A DNA stretch of 36,190 nucleotides from Paenibacillus glycanilyticus (GTDB lineage: Bacteria; Bacillota; Bacilli; Paenibacillales; Paenibacillaceae). The translations under genes were made by a program, and so were the position numbers. The DNA is taken from NCBI RefSeq assembly GCF_030161375.1, contig NZ_BSSQ01000025.1, positions 1 to 36,190 of the forward strand. Reading direction: 5' to 3'. The notes under the pieces were generated by a model. It had not been told where the DNA came from and did no database searches. It was given only the letters and a program-made list of their open reading frames with translations. Shown here piece after piece: positions 1-7,919 of the stretch (the first letter of the stretch is position 1; the number at the start of each line of letters is the position of its first letter).

Positions 1-777
1 TGCTCCCGTTACCCCTGTGGCTCCTGTTTCACCTGTCGCACCCGTTGCACCCGTTGCCCCGGTTGCTCCCGTCGCGCCTGTGGCTCCTGTCACTCCTGTT
101 GCCCCGGTTGCTCCTGTTGCCCCGGTGGCTCCCGTTTCGCCCGTTGCTCCTGTTGCTCCTGTTGCTCCTGTTGCCCCGGTTGCCCCTGTCGCTCCTGTTA
201 CTCCCGTCGCTCCGGTTGCTCCTGTCTCCCCAGTTGCTCCCGTCGCACCAGTTACTCCCGTTACTCCTGTTGCCCCCGTTGCACCAGTCTCCCCGGATGC
301 TCCCGTCGCTCCTGTTGCCCCTGTCTCTCCCGTTGTTCCTGTCTCCCCAGTTGCTCCTGTTACTCCTGTCGCACCAGTCTCCCCAGTTGCTCCTGTTGCC
401 CCAGTCGCACCTGTCGCGCCAGTGACTCCCATCAATCCAAACCCCGTTGCTCCCGTCGCTCCTGTTACTCCTGTCGCGCCCGTCGCACCCGTTTCTCCAG
501 TATCCCCACCACCGCTGCCCGTTGGTCCCGTCACACCAGTTGCTCCCGTTGCCCCTGTTGTACCAACGCCCGTGGCTCCTGTTGGTCCTGTAACCCCTGC
601 TGCACCCGTTGACCCTATCTCCCCGGTTGCTCCAGTCACACCGATTGCGCCCTGAATCCCTTGCGGTCCTTGCGCTCCTACCGGTCCTTGAATCCCTTGC
701 GGTCCTTGCGGTCCGGCCGGCCCCGGAATTCCTTGAGGTCCCGCAGGTCCGGCAGGACCCGTAGCGCCTGTTGGACC
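1..777 (-). repeat. Collagen-type Gly-X-Thr coding repeat
   Basis: A 9-bp-period coding repeat read on the minus strand as Gly-Ala-Thr, Gly-Val-Thr or Gly-Glu-Thr triplets, about 86 triplets visible and continuing past the edge. There are short breaks in the triplet register at GFGLMG (near 435) and GSGGGDTG (near 510). Breaks of this sort are common in bacterial collagens. The tract is prone to length change and to assembly collapse. Confidence 0.9.
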
Positions 778-1233
778 CGGCTTGCAATGACAACGCATGG
801 CATGCGTGATCATCACTTGAATCGACGTAATAATCGTAAACAACTTGCCTGTATATTTAGGATCCAAACATCCTTGTTTTACAATGGACAACAATACGTT
901 CATCAGCTGCTGAAGCGAAATGGCTACGCTCATGGGTACAAAAGGAGTCACTTTTGCGGCCACGATAGCAAGCTCCAGCCTCGCGATCAAGCGGGCTTTA
1001 TTCGCGTTTTTTATTTTGGAACCTTCCGTTATATTCAACAGCCGGATCAAAATATTTTGCAATAATGCCACGATCTGCTCGGGTGGATGTTCTTGCAAGG
1101 CAACCGGAATAATCGCTCGAAGCTCTTGAAGAAGCACGAGTACCGTTTCTGTCTCTTCTCCGAATCCTTTCATGATGATCCTGCCAGATCTCGAGGTTCC
1201 CGAACCGCCTTTATTTGATTTGCGGCGTTTCAA
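1..1233 (-). CDS. Collagen-like GXT-repeat surface/exosporium protein, C-terminus beyond the window
   Basis: The frame is open from a TTG at 1233-1231 to the window edge (411 codons), so the C-terminus is missing. A GGGGGG/GGAG site lies just upstream of the TTG; an in-frame ATG some 20 codons later lacks such a site. The first about 152 residues form a non-repetitive, mostly helical domain with a basic start, ending in a Cys-rich stretch (CHCKPG). From there Gly-X-Y triplets run to the edge, first GPQ/GIQ-type, then GAT/GVT/GET. Established knowledge: GXT-rich collagen tracts are typical of BclA-like glycoproteins of spore surfaces, where Thr is glycosylated, and several Bacillales collagen-like proteins carry a helical 'preface' domain before the repeat. 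Exosporium location is an inference. No signal peptide is obvious. Codons in the repeat are simple and low in complexity, unlike the neighbours. Confidence 0.85.
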   Translation of the reverse strand, partial: MKRRKSNKGGSGTSRSGRIIMKGFGEETETVLVLLQELRAIIPVALQEHPPEQIVALLQNILIRLLNITEGSKIKNANKARLIARLELAIVAAKVTPFVPMSVAISLQQLMNVLLSIVKQGCLDPKYTGKLFTIITSIQVMITHAMRCHCKPGPTGATGPAGPAGPQGIPGPAGPQGPQGIQGPVGAQGPQGIQGAIGVTGATGEIGSTGAAGVTGPTGATGVGTTGATGATGVTGPTGSGGGDTGETGATGATGVTGATGATGFGLMGVTGATGATGATGATGETGATGVTGATGETGTTGETGATGATGASGETGATGATGVTGVTGATGATGETGATGATGVTGATGATGATGATGATGATGETGATGATGATGATGVTGATGATGATGATGATGATGETGATGVTGA

Positions 1234-1350
1234 CTTACTCCCCCCTTTATTTACCCGATTGCATGAAACTCGCCGATAACATTACTTCCTATTACCTACA
1301 TATTTACGTGGAAAAGCGTTTTATCATAACTACCTAATCGCAAATCCCTA

Positions 1351-1380
1351 TTGCCACGCCAAAATAGCAAACGATATAAT
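1351..1380 (+). promoter_or_regulatory. Sigma-A type promoter for the VOC-GNAT pair
   Basis: TTGCCA at 1351-1356 and a perfect TATAAT at 1375-1380 are separated by 18 bp, about 40 bp before the first start codon. It is the only good match in the gap between the collagen-like gene and the VOC gene. Confidence 0.65.
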
Positions 1381-1418
1381 TGGAGGCATATTCCATTTAT
1401 TTAGGAGGACAAGAGATA

Positions 1419-1850
1419 ATGATTCCGCAGCGAGTTAGCTTATTAACGATCGGAGCTTACGATTTGCCTTCGCTCCGCGCTTTCTATCAACGTTTAGGGT
1501 GGGAAGAACCCGCTACGAGTTCGGACAATTATGCTTCGTTTCTAACGGCAGGCGTCATATTGTCTCTCTTTCCAATCGAGGAATTAGCGAAGGACGCGGG
1601 CATCACCTTTAACCAGGACAGAAATTCCTACCGGCCCGTAACTTTTGCCATTAACGTTGACGAGCCTTCTCAAGTTGACAAGATAATGGAACAAATCCGG
1701 GAGATTGGCGGAACGGTTCTGCGGGAACCTAGCGATGCTTTCTGGGGAGGCCGAACGGCGTATTTCGCCGACCCGGAGAATAACCTGTGGGAAGTCGCGT
1801 GGAATCCTACGGCCGTATTTGATGAACGCGGCGGCATGATTTCTTATTAA
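1419..1850 (+). CDS. VOC-superfamily (glyoxalase/bleomycin-resistance fold) protein
   Basis: A 143-residue protein. The ATG at 1419 is preceded by TTAGGAGG at good spacing, so the longer in-frame start at 1380, which overlaps the -10 box, is rejected. Visible features are an N-terminal strand-helix unit (IGAYDLPSLRAFYQRLGW) and a C-terminal ending typical of the superfamily (GGRTAYFADPENNLWEVAWNP), where the Glu of LWEV is a usual metal ligand. The family includes glyoxalase I, fosfomycin and bleomycin resistance proteins and dioxygenases; the substrate here cannot be told. It shares a promoter with the acetyltransferase gene 16 bp downstream. Confidence 0.8.
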   Translation: MIPQRVSLLTIGAYDLPSLRAFYQRLGWEEPATSSDNYASFLTAGVILSLFPIEELAKDAGITFNQDRNSYRPVTFAINVDEPSQVDKIMEQIREIGGTVLREPSDAFWGGRTAYFADPENNLWEVAWNPTAVFDERGGMISY

Positions 1851-1866
1851 TTGAAGGGGCTGCACA

Positions 1867-2364
1867 ATGGAACTGACGATTCGAAATATTTACCCATCCG
1901 AGTTTGATTTATTTATTGAGGTATTAATCGAAGGGGCAAGGTGGATTGCCAAACATTCCACGCCAATGTGGAGTGAATCCGATCTGACCGTTCAACGATT
2001 GATGGACGGGCTAACCATAGACAATTTTTATGCTGCCTTTGAGGATGGGAAAGTTGCTGCGGTAATGATCTTGCAAGAAGAGGACAGCTTCTTCTGGCCG
2101 GAGGATCGATTTGGCGATGCTTTGTATATTCACAAGTTGTGCATTAGACGGCAATATGCGAAGACTGGCTTAGTTGGCAGCATGCTTGCATTTGCCGAAA
2201 AACGCGCGTCCTCCCTGAACAAAAGCTACCTCAAGCTGGACTGCGCATCGGATCGCCCGCCTCTAAGACAGCTATACGAGCTACATGGCTTTCAGCTTGT
2301 CGGCGAAGCTTATACCGTGTACCCTACAGCTTTCTACCAGTTGAAAACAAAGAGCTATGCTTAA
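1867..2364 (+). CDS. GNAT-family N-acetyltransferase
   Basis: A 165-residue protein with AAGGGG eight bases before the ATG. The fold shows as an N-terminal IRNIYPSEFDLFIEV unit, a central strand (KVAAVMILQEED), the acetyl-CoA loop region (LYIHKLCIRRQYAKTGLVGSML, a somewhat degenerate R/QxxGxG/A) and a C-terminal YELHGFQLVGEAY segment typical of GNAT enzymes. It would transfer an acetyl group from acetyl-CoA to a small-molecule amine or an N-terminus; the acceptor is unknown. It forms a two-gene unit with the VOC gene and ends in a terminator overlapping its last codons. Confidence 0.85.
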   Translation: MELTIRNIYPSEFDLFIEVLIEGARWIAKHSTPMWSESDLTVQRLMDGLTIDNFYAAFEDGKVAAVMILQEEDSFFWPEDRFGDALYIHKLCIRRQYAKTGLVGSMLAFAEKRASSLNKSYLKLDCASDRPPLRQLYELHGFQLVGEAYTVYPTAFYQLKTKSYA

Positions 2365-2397
2365 GGCCTAACAGCCTCAGCATAGCTCTTCTTCTTA
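2350..2397. terminator. Bidirectional terminator between convergent genes
   Basis: AAGAGCTATGCT at 2350-2361 pairs exactly with AGCATAGCTCTT at 2379-2390, with a second short AGGC/GCCT stem inside the loop and a T-rich tail (CTTCTT) on the plus strand. The left arm lies in the last codons of the acetyltransferase gene and the hairpin also lies right after the alkC stop on the other strand. Confidence 0.7.
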
Positions 2398-3516
2398 CTC
2401 TTGCCTATTTGTGGAAACATTCAGCATTACGGATGTGCTTGCCGTTTCCACGCCGTTAACCATCAGCACAATACGGTGTTCACCCGCATAATGGCGCCTT
2501 GTCGATAAATCCGCGAAGCGGTGGACTTTGCTTCCCGATAGGGATGAACCTCCGGGTACGGTTTTATCTGAGAGCAGGAACAACTTGCGGGACGTCTTGC
2601 CGCTGGATTTCACAAAATCTATCCCGTATTCAATCCGCAGATGCAATGGCTCACCCTCTTGTACCTGAATGGAATATTCCAGTCTGCTGCTATCCCCAAT
2701 CTCCAGCGCGGAAGGCCGGACCTCAAGATCTGCCGAAGTCACAATCGGGTCGGATTCCTCGGACATCGCATAACCGAATAGTGCAAGTGCCGCGGGATGC
2801 GCCTTGCGCACAAGATTTCTGCAAGCATGCCGGATGATCCAATCTGTATGAGGATGATGTCCCTGCCAGCGGCCGGCGATCTCAAGCACAAGATCCGGAT
2901 GATCTTTGGCGATATCGTTCAAGTTGTTTGCCACGCTCTTGCGCACATATAGCGACGGGTCTGCCTTAAGCAGCTCCAACACCGGCAATAACGGCGACGG
3001 ATCTTTCTTGAAGACCGGAAGGGCCTGTCCCCATGGCAGACGCGGTCTACAGCCTTCGCTTGCTAACCGGCGCACGTGTTCATTGGAATGATTCGCCCAT
3101 GCAAGCATTTGGCGCATCATTCGCTCCGGATCCCGGATGAGGAATACGCGGACGGCGAATTCAGCGGAAGACTTCGGCGTGAACCGCTCCAGAGCTTGCA
3201 TGGACAACTCCCAATGCTCCTCCGCTCCTCCGTACACCTCTACAAAATCCGGGAAAAATAAATAAGGGAACCCGGCACAATCCTCGCAAATCGCATATAA
3301 GACAGCTAGAGCATCCTTGTATTGGGATGGCAGACGCTCTCCCAGTACCGTTGCAATTTGTCTAATCCTCCCTTTCAGCTGCATGTTTTCCCAATCTTCA
3401 TTCATTACGCCAGCTACAAAAGCTTCACGTTCAAAAGAAGGATAAGCGAACTTCACCTTATCCGCGAACTGACGCAGGAAGGCTTCATCATACATATTTT
3501 TTAACGGCTCAGCCAA
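2395..3516 (-). CDS. alkC: AlkC-type DNA alkylation repair glycosylase with C-terminal Ig-like domain
   Basis: A HEAT-like-repeat DNA glycosylase that would excise N3-methylated purines. The family signature LASEGCRPRLPW and the VRKSVANNLNDIAKDHPDL segment are clear, and residues AEFAVRVFLIRDPERMMRQMLAWANHSNEHVRR precede them. The last about 100 residues look like a beta-sandwich; known AlkC proteins carry an Ig-like domain there that helps hold DNA. Start: a TTG at 3516 has AGAGAGG seven bases upstream. In-frame ATGs at 3573 and 3555 are less likely, because the first lies in a LexA-like box and the second follows the -10 box so closely that the mRNA would have no leader. The short leader and the LexA-like box suggest DNA-damage induction. 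The identity is firm; the exact start is not. Confidence 0.88.
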   Translation of the reverse strand: MAEPLKNMYDEAFLRQFADKVKFAYPSFEREAFVAGVMNEDWENMQLKGRIRQIATVLGERLPSQYKDALAVLYAICEDCAGFPYLFFPDFVEVYGGAEEHWELSMQALERFTPKSSAEFAVRVFLIRDPERMMRQMLAWANHSNEHVRRLASEGCRPRLPWGQALPVFKKDPSPLLPVLELLKADPSLYVRKSVANNLNDIAKDHPDLVLEIAGRWQGHHPHTDWIIRHACRNLVRKAHPAALALFGYAMSEESDPIVTSADLEVRPSALEIGDSSRLEYSIQVQEGEPLHLRIEYGIDFVKSSGKTSRKLFLLSDKTVPGGSSLSGSKVHRFADLSTRRHYAGEHRIVLMVNGVETASTSVMLNVSTNRQE

Positions 3517-3561
3517 TGGAGTACCTCTCTTCGATAATCTCTTTGTCGTTGTCATAATGCA

Positions 3562-3579
3562 ATTATAGAACATTTGTTC
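3562..3579 (-). promoter_or_regulatory. alkC promoter -10 with adjoining LexA-like (SOS) box
   Basis: On the minus strand a palindrome GAACAAATGTTC (3579-3568) matches the core GAACRNRYGTTC of the Bacillus LexA/DinR box exactly; the flanking C...C positions of the full consensus are G and T here. It abuts a perfect TATAAT at 3567-3562. The -35 hexamer is weak (TTTCAT about 17 bp upstream). Repressor binding here would block the promoter spacer. Confidence 0.6.
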
Positions 3580-3598
3580 CGGTAATGAAATACTGAAA

Positions 3599-3641
3599 TT
3601 AAAAAAGAACCAGTGCCTGTCCTTGAACAGACGACTGGTCC
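3599..3641 (-). terminator. Rho-independent terminator of the PhnB-like gene
   Basis: Arms CCAGT...ACTGG (3610-3614 with 3634-3638) and CTGT...ACAG inside them form a long hairpin; on the minus strand it is followed by six T residues. It lies 20 bp after the stop of the VOC gene and just upstream of the alkC promoter. Confidence 0.75.
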
Positions 3642-3661
3642 CCCTATTTGTTAGAAGAGTA

Positions 3662-4084
3662 TTAGAATTCGCTTATTCCAAGATTAAACTGCCATTGGAT
3701 GCCGAATTTATCCGTGATTTGACCGTACAATTTGCTCCAGAAAGTCTCCTGCAGCTCCATAACGATCGTGCCGCCTACTTTCAGACGGTCAAACGCCGCA
3801 CGGATTTTGTCTTCTTCTTCCTCGACATAAGCCAGAGTAATGTTGTTGCCAACCGTAAACGGCATGCCAGGGAATACGTCGGAGAACATCACGTTGCTGC
3901 CGCCAATATTCAAGCGAGTGTGCATGATCATGTTTTTCGCTTCTTCAGGCAATGGATATTCCGGGTTGGGAGGGACTTCGCCAAATGTCATAAGCTTTGG
4001 CTTGTCTAGTCCAAATACTTCAGCGTAAAACTCCGCCGCTTCACGGCAATTCCCATTAAAGTTCAAATAAGCATCAACTGACAT
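3662..4084 (-). CDS. PhnB-like VOC-family protein
   Basis: A 140-residue protein beginning MSVDAYLNFNGNCREAAEFYAEVFG, a start typical of PhnB/YjdN-type VOC proteins, and ending FGIQWQFNL, also typical of that group. AAGGAGAG lies at good spacing before the ATG. These proteins were once named 3-demethylubiquinone methyltransferase-like, but no such activity is established for them; function is unknown. It appears to be a single-gene unit with its own terminator. Confidence 0.85.
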   Translation of the reverse strand: MSVDAYLNFNGNCREAAEFYAEVFGLDKPKLMTFGEVPPNPEYPLPEEAKNMIMHTRLNIGGSNVMFSDVFPGMPFTVGNNITLAYVEEEEDKIRAAFDRLKVGGTIVMELQETFWSKLYGQITDKFGIQWQFNLGISEF

Positions 4085-4165
4085 CTAGATCTCTCCTTGT
4101 ACAATTTATAAGGATGGCTATCCCCAAATACTGTACCATTATTAGCCTTAACAATCAAAAAAATG

Positions 4166-6178
4166 CTAGTTTGTTCGAAACTTCGACAGCACTTCCTGCA
4201 AATGCTGCGCCATATGGCTTAAATCTTCGGCGGAAGCCGAGATGTCCTTCATCGAAGCAAGCTGCTTGTGCGCGCCTTGCGAGATATTTTGGGAATGGCT
4301 ATGGGTAGACTGGGTCATCGTCACAATCTCGGTCATGGAAGCCGTAACTTCTTCCGTGCCCGCCGACATTTGCTCGGAAGCAGCGGATACTTCTTGAATT
4401 TGACTCGAGATTTCTTGGAACGTTGCCGACATGCGGCCAAATACTTCACCAGCTTCATTGATCAGATCGGAGCCGATTTCGACATCGCTCACCCCTTGAT
4501 TCATCGCATGCACCGCGCGTTTCGTTGTTTCTTGGACTTCCCGAATCAAGGCCGTAATTTCAGCTGCCGAATCTGCCGATTGCTCGGAGAGCTTCTTCAC
4601 TTCATTGGCGACAACCGCAAACCCTCTGCCCTGGTCGCCTGCACGCGCCGCTTCGATAGAAGCGTTAAGCGATAACAGCTGCGTCTGATTCGTAATCTCC
4701 TGGATGGCAGATACGATATTCCCGATCTGATCCGATTTAAGTTCCAGTTCCCTGACTTCTTCTGCGGATTTCAGCGCGGAAACGTGAATGAGCTTCATTT
4801 GTTCAACCGCATGCGTGACTGCCACTTGTCCAAGCTGCACTTCATCCATCGAGGTTTGCGAAGCTTCCGCAACTACCGATGAGGATTCCGCAATCCGCTG
4901 CACGCCCGTTGCCATTTCTTCCATCGCCGTCGAGGTCTGCTCTGCGGAGATCATTTGATTCTCGCCCGCCGCTGCCACGTTCTCAATCGCATCTCCAATG
5001 CGGCTGGAAATATCTACGGAATCAACGGATGCGGCAGTCAATTCCTCGGAAGAGGCGGCCAGCTGTTCGGCGGCAAAGCTTACTTTGCCAATGGTTTCGG
5101 AGAACGAATCGATCATATGGTTCATGTCGTCCGCCAGCTGTCCAAGCTCGTTTTTCGACTTTACTTCAAGCCTCGCGCGGAGGTCGCCGCTCGCGAGCAC
5201 CTTAATGACATTCGAAATATAGACGATCGGCTTTGCCATTTGGGTGGCAGAAATATAAGTAGCGGCTAGCGCAAGGAGCATGACAACAAGGGCAACTCCA
5301 AGCGTCTTCCATAGCAGGTCCGTCACCGGCTGCATAGCTTCATCCTCAGACATGGACAGCTGAATGACGTAACCGTTTTTTGTCGTTTCCGCATACCCTA
5401 TTTTCTTCACGCCGTCAAAGGTGAACGAGTAGCCTGAAGGAGTCCCCTTCCGGGCTAGTTCGAAAGCTTTGATCGTTGCCGGCATGTTCAGGTCGTAGAC
5501 GGTTTTTTTCATCGCCAATTCGGGATTCTGATGGCTAACGATAAGTCCCGTGCTGTCAACCATGGTGGCGGTGCCTGTTTTGCCGATTTTGGTATCCCGA
5601 ACAATGGCGGCTGCGGCGTTGATATCGTAACCGAATATGTAGAAGCCGAATGCTTGCCCGTCTTGCACCAATGGAGCTGCGATGACGATGGTTACTTTGG
5701 TTGGATCCACTTTATTAACGAGGGGATCGCTTATGGTTAATTGGCCTTCGGACAACGATTTGAAATAGGGACGTTCCGAAACGTCAATCTGATCACCGGT
5801 CTCCGCTACATGGAAGTTCTTGCCGGTCATATCGAGGGAATACCCCGGGGACATCAGCTCCGGATTTTCTTTGATGAAATGCTGGATTAATTCTTCATGC
5901 TTCTGAGCGTCTTGCCCATAGTATTGGCCAATGCCTGCCAAAGCGTTTATTTTAGACACTTTGGACTGCAGCTCTTCGTTCATTTGTGCCGTAATGACAT
6001 CGGCTTGCAAGGCAAGATCCTTCTTAATTTGGCTTTTGAACAGGGAAGAATTTGCGTAAAATAACGACACCGACATAGACGCTATTATCGCGATCGAAAT
6101 AATAAATGTTGTCAGCAATACGCGATGCGCAATTTTCCGCGTTTGAAAAACGTTGGCTAGTATGAATTTTCTCTTCAT
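4166..6178 (-). CDS. Methyl-accepting chemotaxis protein with extracellular Cache sensor
   Basis: A transmembrane chemoreceptor of about 670 residues. Order of parts: a basic N-terminus, TM1 near residues 20-43, a double-Cache-type sensor to about 285 (with YSLDMTGKNFHVAETGDQIDVSERPYFK and FYIFGYDINAAAAIV), TM2 near 290-312, a HAMP linker (AKPIVYISNVIKVLASGDLRARL), then a long coiled-coil signalling domain. The hairpin tip is recognisable (EITNQTQLLSLNASIEAARAGDQGRGFAVVANEVKKL). It would pass a small-ligand signal to CheA/CheW. The start is uncertain: ATG at 6178 has AGAGG 12 bases upstream, while ATG at 6190 has the same site touching it. No clear sigma-D promoter is seen. It stands alone, with no che genes near. 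Confidence 0.93.
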   Translation of the reverse strand: MKRKFILANVFQTRKIAHRVLLTTFIISIAIIASMSVSLFYANSSLFKSQIKKDLALQADVITAQMNEELQSKVSKINALAGIGQYYGQDAQKHEELIQHFIKENPELMSPGYSLDMTGKNFHVAETGDQIDVSERPYFKSLSEGQLTISDPLVNKVDPTKVTIVIAAPLVQDGQAFGFYIFGYDINAAAAIVRDTKIGKTGTATMVDSTGLIVSHQNPELAMKKTVYDLNMPATIKAFELARKGTPSGYSFTFDGVKKIGYAETTKNGYVIQLSMSEDEAMQPVTDLLWKTLGVALVVMLLALAATYISATQMAKPIVYISNVIKVLASGDLRARLEVKSKNELGQLADDMNHMIDSFSETIGKVSFAAEQLAASSEELTAASVDSVDISSRIGDAIENVAAAGENQMISAEQTSTAMEEMATGVQRIAESSSVVAEASQTSMDEVQLGQVAVTHAVEQMKLIHVSALKSAEEVRELELKSDQIGNIVSAIQEITNQTQLLSLNASIEAARAGDQGRGFAVVANEVKKLSEQSADSAAEITALIREVQETTKRAVHAMNQGVSDVEIGSDLINEAGEVFGRMSATFQEISSQIQEVSAASEQMSAGTEEVTASMTEIVTMTQSTHSHSQNISQGAHKQLASMKDISASAEDLSHMAQHLQEVLSKFRTN

Positions 6179-6400
6179 CTCTCTATGCATCCTCTCTGTT
6201 GTGTTGGCACAATTCTGTATGTCAGTTATGCCAGCACGACATATGCTACACTAGAAATTTGAGTTTTCGATTTCATTTTCGTTAGATAAATGTTAGATTT
6301 TGCACCTTGCTGGAAGTCTAGCCCAAGTTTCTTTTCCCAGCCCGATAGTGTAAGATGATAAGAACGAAATACATGATATTAATGGCAGGAGTTGTGGAGT

Positions 6401-6877
6401 TTGTCGCAAAACGAAATCATTTTAACCCCTGAAGGTCTTAAGAAGCTTGAGGAGGAACTGGAGGAACTGAAGACGGTCAAGCGCTCCGAGCTTGCGCAAC
6501 GTCTGAAGGTAGCCATCAGCTACGGAGACCTGAAGGAGAACAGCGAATACCATTCGGCCAAAGACGATCAAGCCTTTATGGAGACTCGTATTGCCCAGTT
6601 GGAGAAAATGCTGAAGACGGCCCGCGTATCGAATTCGGCGGATACAACTAAAGTCGGAGTTGGTTCGATTGTCGTGCTGAACGATATCGAAATGGGAGAA
6701 AAAATCGAATACCGCCTTGTGGGTCCGGCGGAAGCTGACGTATTTAATAATAAGATTTCCTATGAGAGCCCTATGGGTAAAGCAATGCTTGGCAAATCCG
6801 TTGGTGCTATGATCAACGTCGACGCTCCGATTGGCGTCATTAAATATGAGCTTCTCGAGATCAAAGTAAATTCATAA
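6401..6877 (+). CDS. greA: Transcription elongation factor GreA
   Basis: A 158-residue protein, the usual GreA length. The N-terminal half is the antiparallel coiled coil that enters the RNA polymerase secondary channel (EGLKKLEEELEELKTVKRSELAQRLKVAISYGDLKENSEYHSAKDDQ, with the acidic tip pair D-E in GDLKENSEY); the C-terminal half is the FKBP-like domain (SPMGKAMLGKSVGAMINVDAP). It stimulates cleavage of backtracked RNA. The TTG at 6401 is chosen because AGGAG ends nine bases before it; the TTG at 6392 touches that site. A strong terminator follows directly, so it is a single-gene unit. Confidence 0.96.
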   Translation: MSQNEIILTPEGLKKLEEELEELKTVKRSELAQRLKVAISYGDLKENSEYHSAKDDQAFMETRIAQLEKMLKTARVSNSADTTKVGVGSIVVLNDIEMGEKIEYRLVGPAEADVFNNKISYESPMGKAMLGKSVGAMINVDAPIGVIKYELLEIKVNS

Positions 6878-6883
6878 AGAATA

Positions 6884-6913
6884 GGATGCAGCATATGATG
6901 CTGCATCCTTTTT
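6884..6913 (+). terminator. greA terminator
   Basis: A perfect 10-bp stem, GGATGCAGCA (6884-6893) with TGCTGCATCC (6899-6908), a 5-base loop and five T residues at 6909-6913. It touches the stop codon of the convergent LysR gene. Confidence 0.92.
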
Positions 6914-7803
6914 CATTCTTCGAACAAATGGATGAAATTACGGGCGCTTTTTGATAAGTACCTGTCCTTGAGCCATATGATGCCGACATCCGATTGAAAA
7001 TCCGCATCCGAAATGGCGAGCATTTTGATGGATGGAAGCGGGAATGAGGCCATAACCGATTTCGGGAATACCGTTGCTCCGATGCCTGCCGCAACAAGCG
7101 CCACGATTATGGCTACGCTCGAGCATTCGCAGATTACCTTCGGCTCAAAACCATGCGCCCTGGCTTCAATCATAACGCGGTGATGCATCCCGATCGTTTT
7201 GTCCGTCTTGAGCGTAAGGAAAGGCATATCCGCAAGCTCGCTCATGAGCATCGTGTTTTTACCCGGATCGCTTACCCAATTAGCCGGAAGAACGGCGACA
7301 TACGGATCCGAAGGAAGCGGCAATACGGAATAGGGCTGCGTACGAAGGGTCGATTCGAATGGAAGTCTGGCGACAATCAGCTCAATATCCCGCTTCTCCA
7401 GCAGGTTGCCGAGAATAAAATGATCGCCTTCCCATATTTTGAACGTTACATTCGGATAATAACTACGGAATTGCTCGATGGGCCGCGGAAGCAACGAAAT
7501 GCAGGATACGACTGATCCGATTGCAAGCGTTCCGTGCAAGCCGGCATCAAGCTCCTTCACTTCGTGAATGGTCTCGTTGAACTCCTGCAAGAGCTTCTCC
7601 GCCTTGCCTTGAAGCAGTTCGCCGGCATGCGTCAGACTAAGTCCTTTCCCGCTTCGGTCAAACAAGGTAACGCCTAGTTCGTCCTCAATCAGCTTCAATT
7701 GCCGGCTTAGCGGAGGTTGTTCCATATTAAGCGCCTTTGCCGCCCGGGTAATTTGTCCTTCTTTGGCTATCGCCAAAAAGTACCTCAACTGTCGTATGTC
7801 CAT
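6913..7803 (-). CDS. LysR-family transcriptional regulator
   Basis: A 296-residue regulator starting MDIRQLRYFLAIAKEGQITRAAKALNMEQPPLSRQLKLIEDELG, the standard LysR winged helix-turn-helix, followed by a linker helix and a two-lobed effector domain (TLAIGSVVSCISLLPRPIEQFRSYYPNV; IVALVAAGIGATVFPKS). The ATG at 7803 follows a GGGGGG stretch at six bases; in-frame extension to 7887 would run through the likely operator. It is divergent from the branched-chain aminotransferase gene and by the usual LysR arrangement may control it, its own gene, or both. The effector is unknown. Confidence 0.92.
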   Translation of the reverse strand: MDIRQLRYFLAIAKEGQITRAAKALNMEQPPLSRQLKLIEDELGVTLFDRSGKGLSLTHAGELLQGKAEKLLQEFNETIHEVKELDAGLHGTLAIGSVVSCISLLPRPIEQFRSYYPNVTFKIWEGDHFILGNLLEKRDIELIVARLPFESTLRTQPYSVLPLPSDPYVAVLPANWVSDPGKNTMLMSELADMPFLTLKTDKTIGMHHRVMIEARAHGFEPKVICECSSVAIIVALVAAGIGATVFPKSVMASFPLPSIKMLAISDADFQSDVGIIWLKDRYLSKSARNFIHLFEE

Positions 7804-7814
7804 TGCCAGCCCCC

Positions 7815-7835
7815 CATATACCTTTTCGGTATGTG
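7815..7835. promoter_or_regulatory. Candidate LysR operator
   Basis: ATACC (7818-7822), five bases, GGTAT (7828-7832), with a further CA...TG outside. It contains the T-N11-A pattern of LysR sites (T7819, A7831) and lies 12 bp before the LysR start codon in the 116-bp divergent gap. A weaker ATAC/ATAT half-site pair lies near 7851-7864. Confidence 0.55.
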
Positions 7836-7919
7836 TTCGCGATAAAACAGATACTTTAAATATATCGGCTGACATGTTACGATTCAACTATAACTAGCAA
7901 CAAGGAGAGATTAAAGACG

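Noticed and set aside
17..655. Plus-strand frame of Pro-Val-Ala repeats
   Set aside because: It is the antisense of the collagen GXT repeat, has no ribosome site, and exists only because the 9-bp repeat has no stops in that frame.
6191..6391. Sigma-D promoter before the chemoreceptor gene
   Set aside because: No TAAA...GCCGATA-type pair was found at the right spacing.
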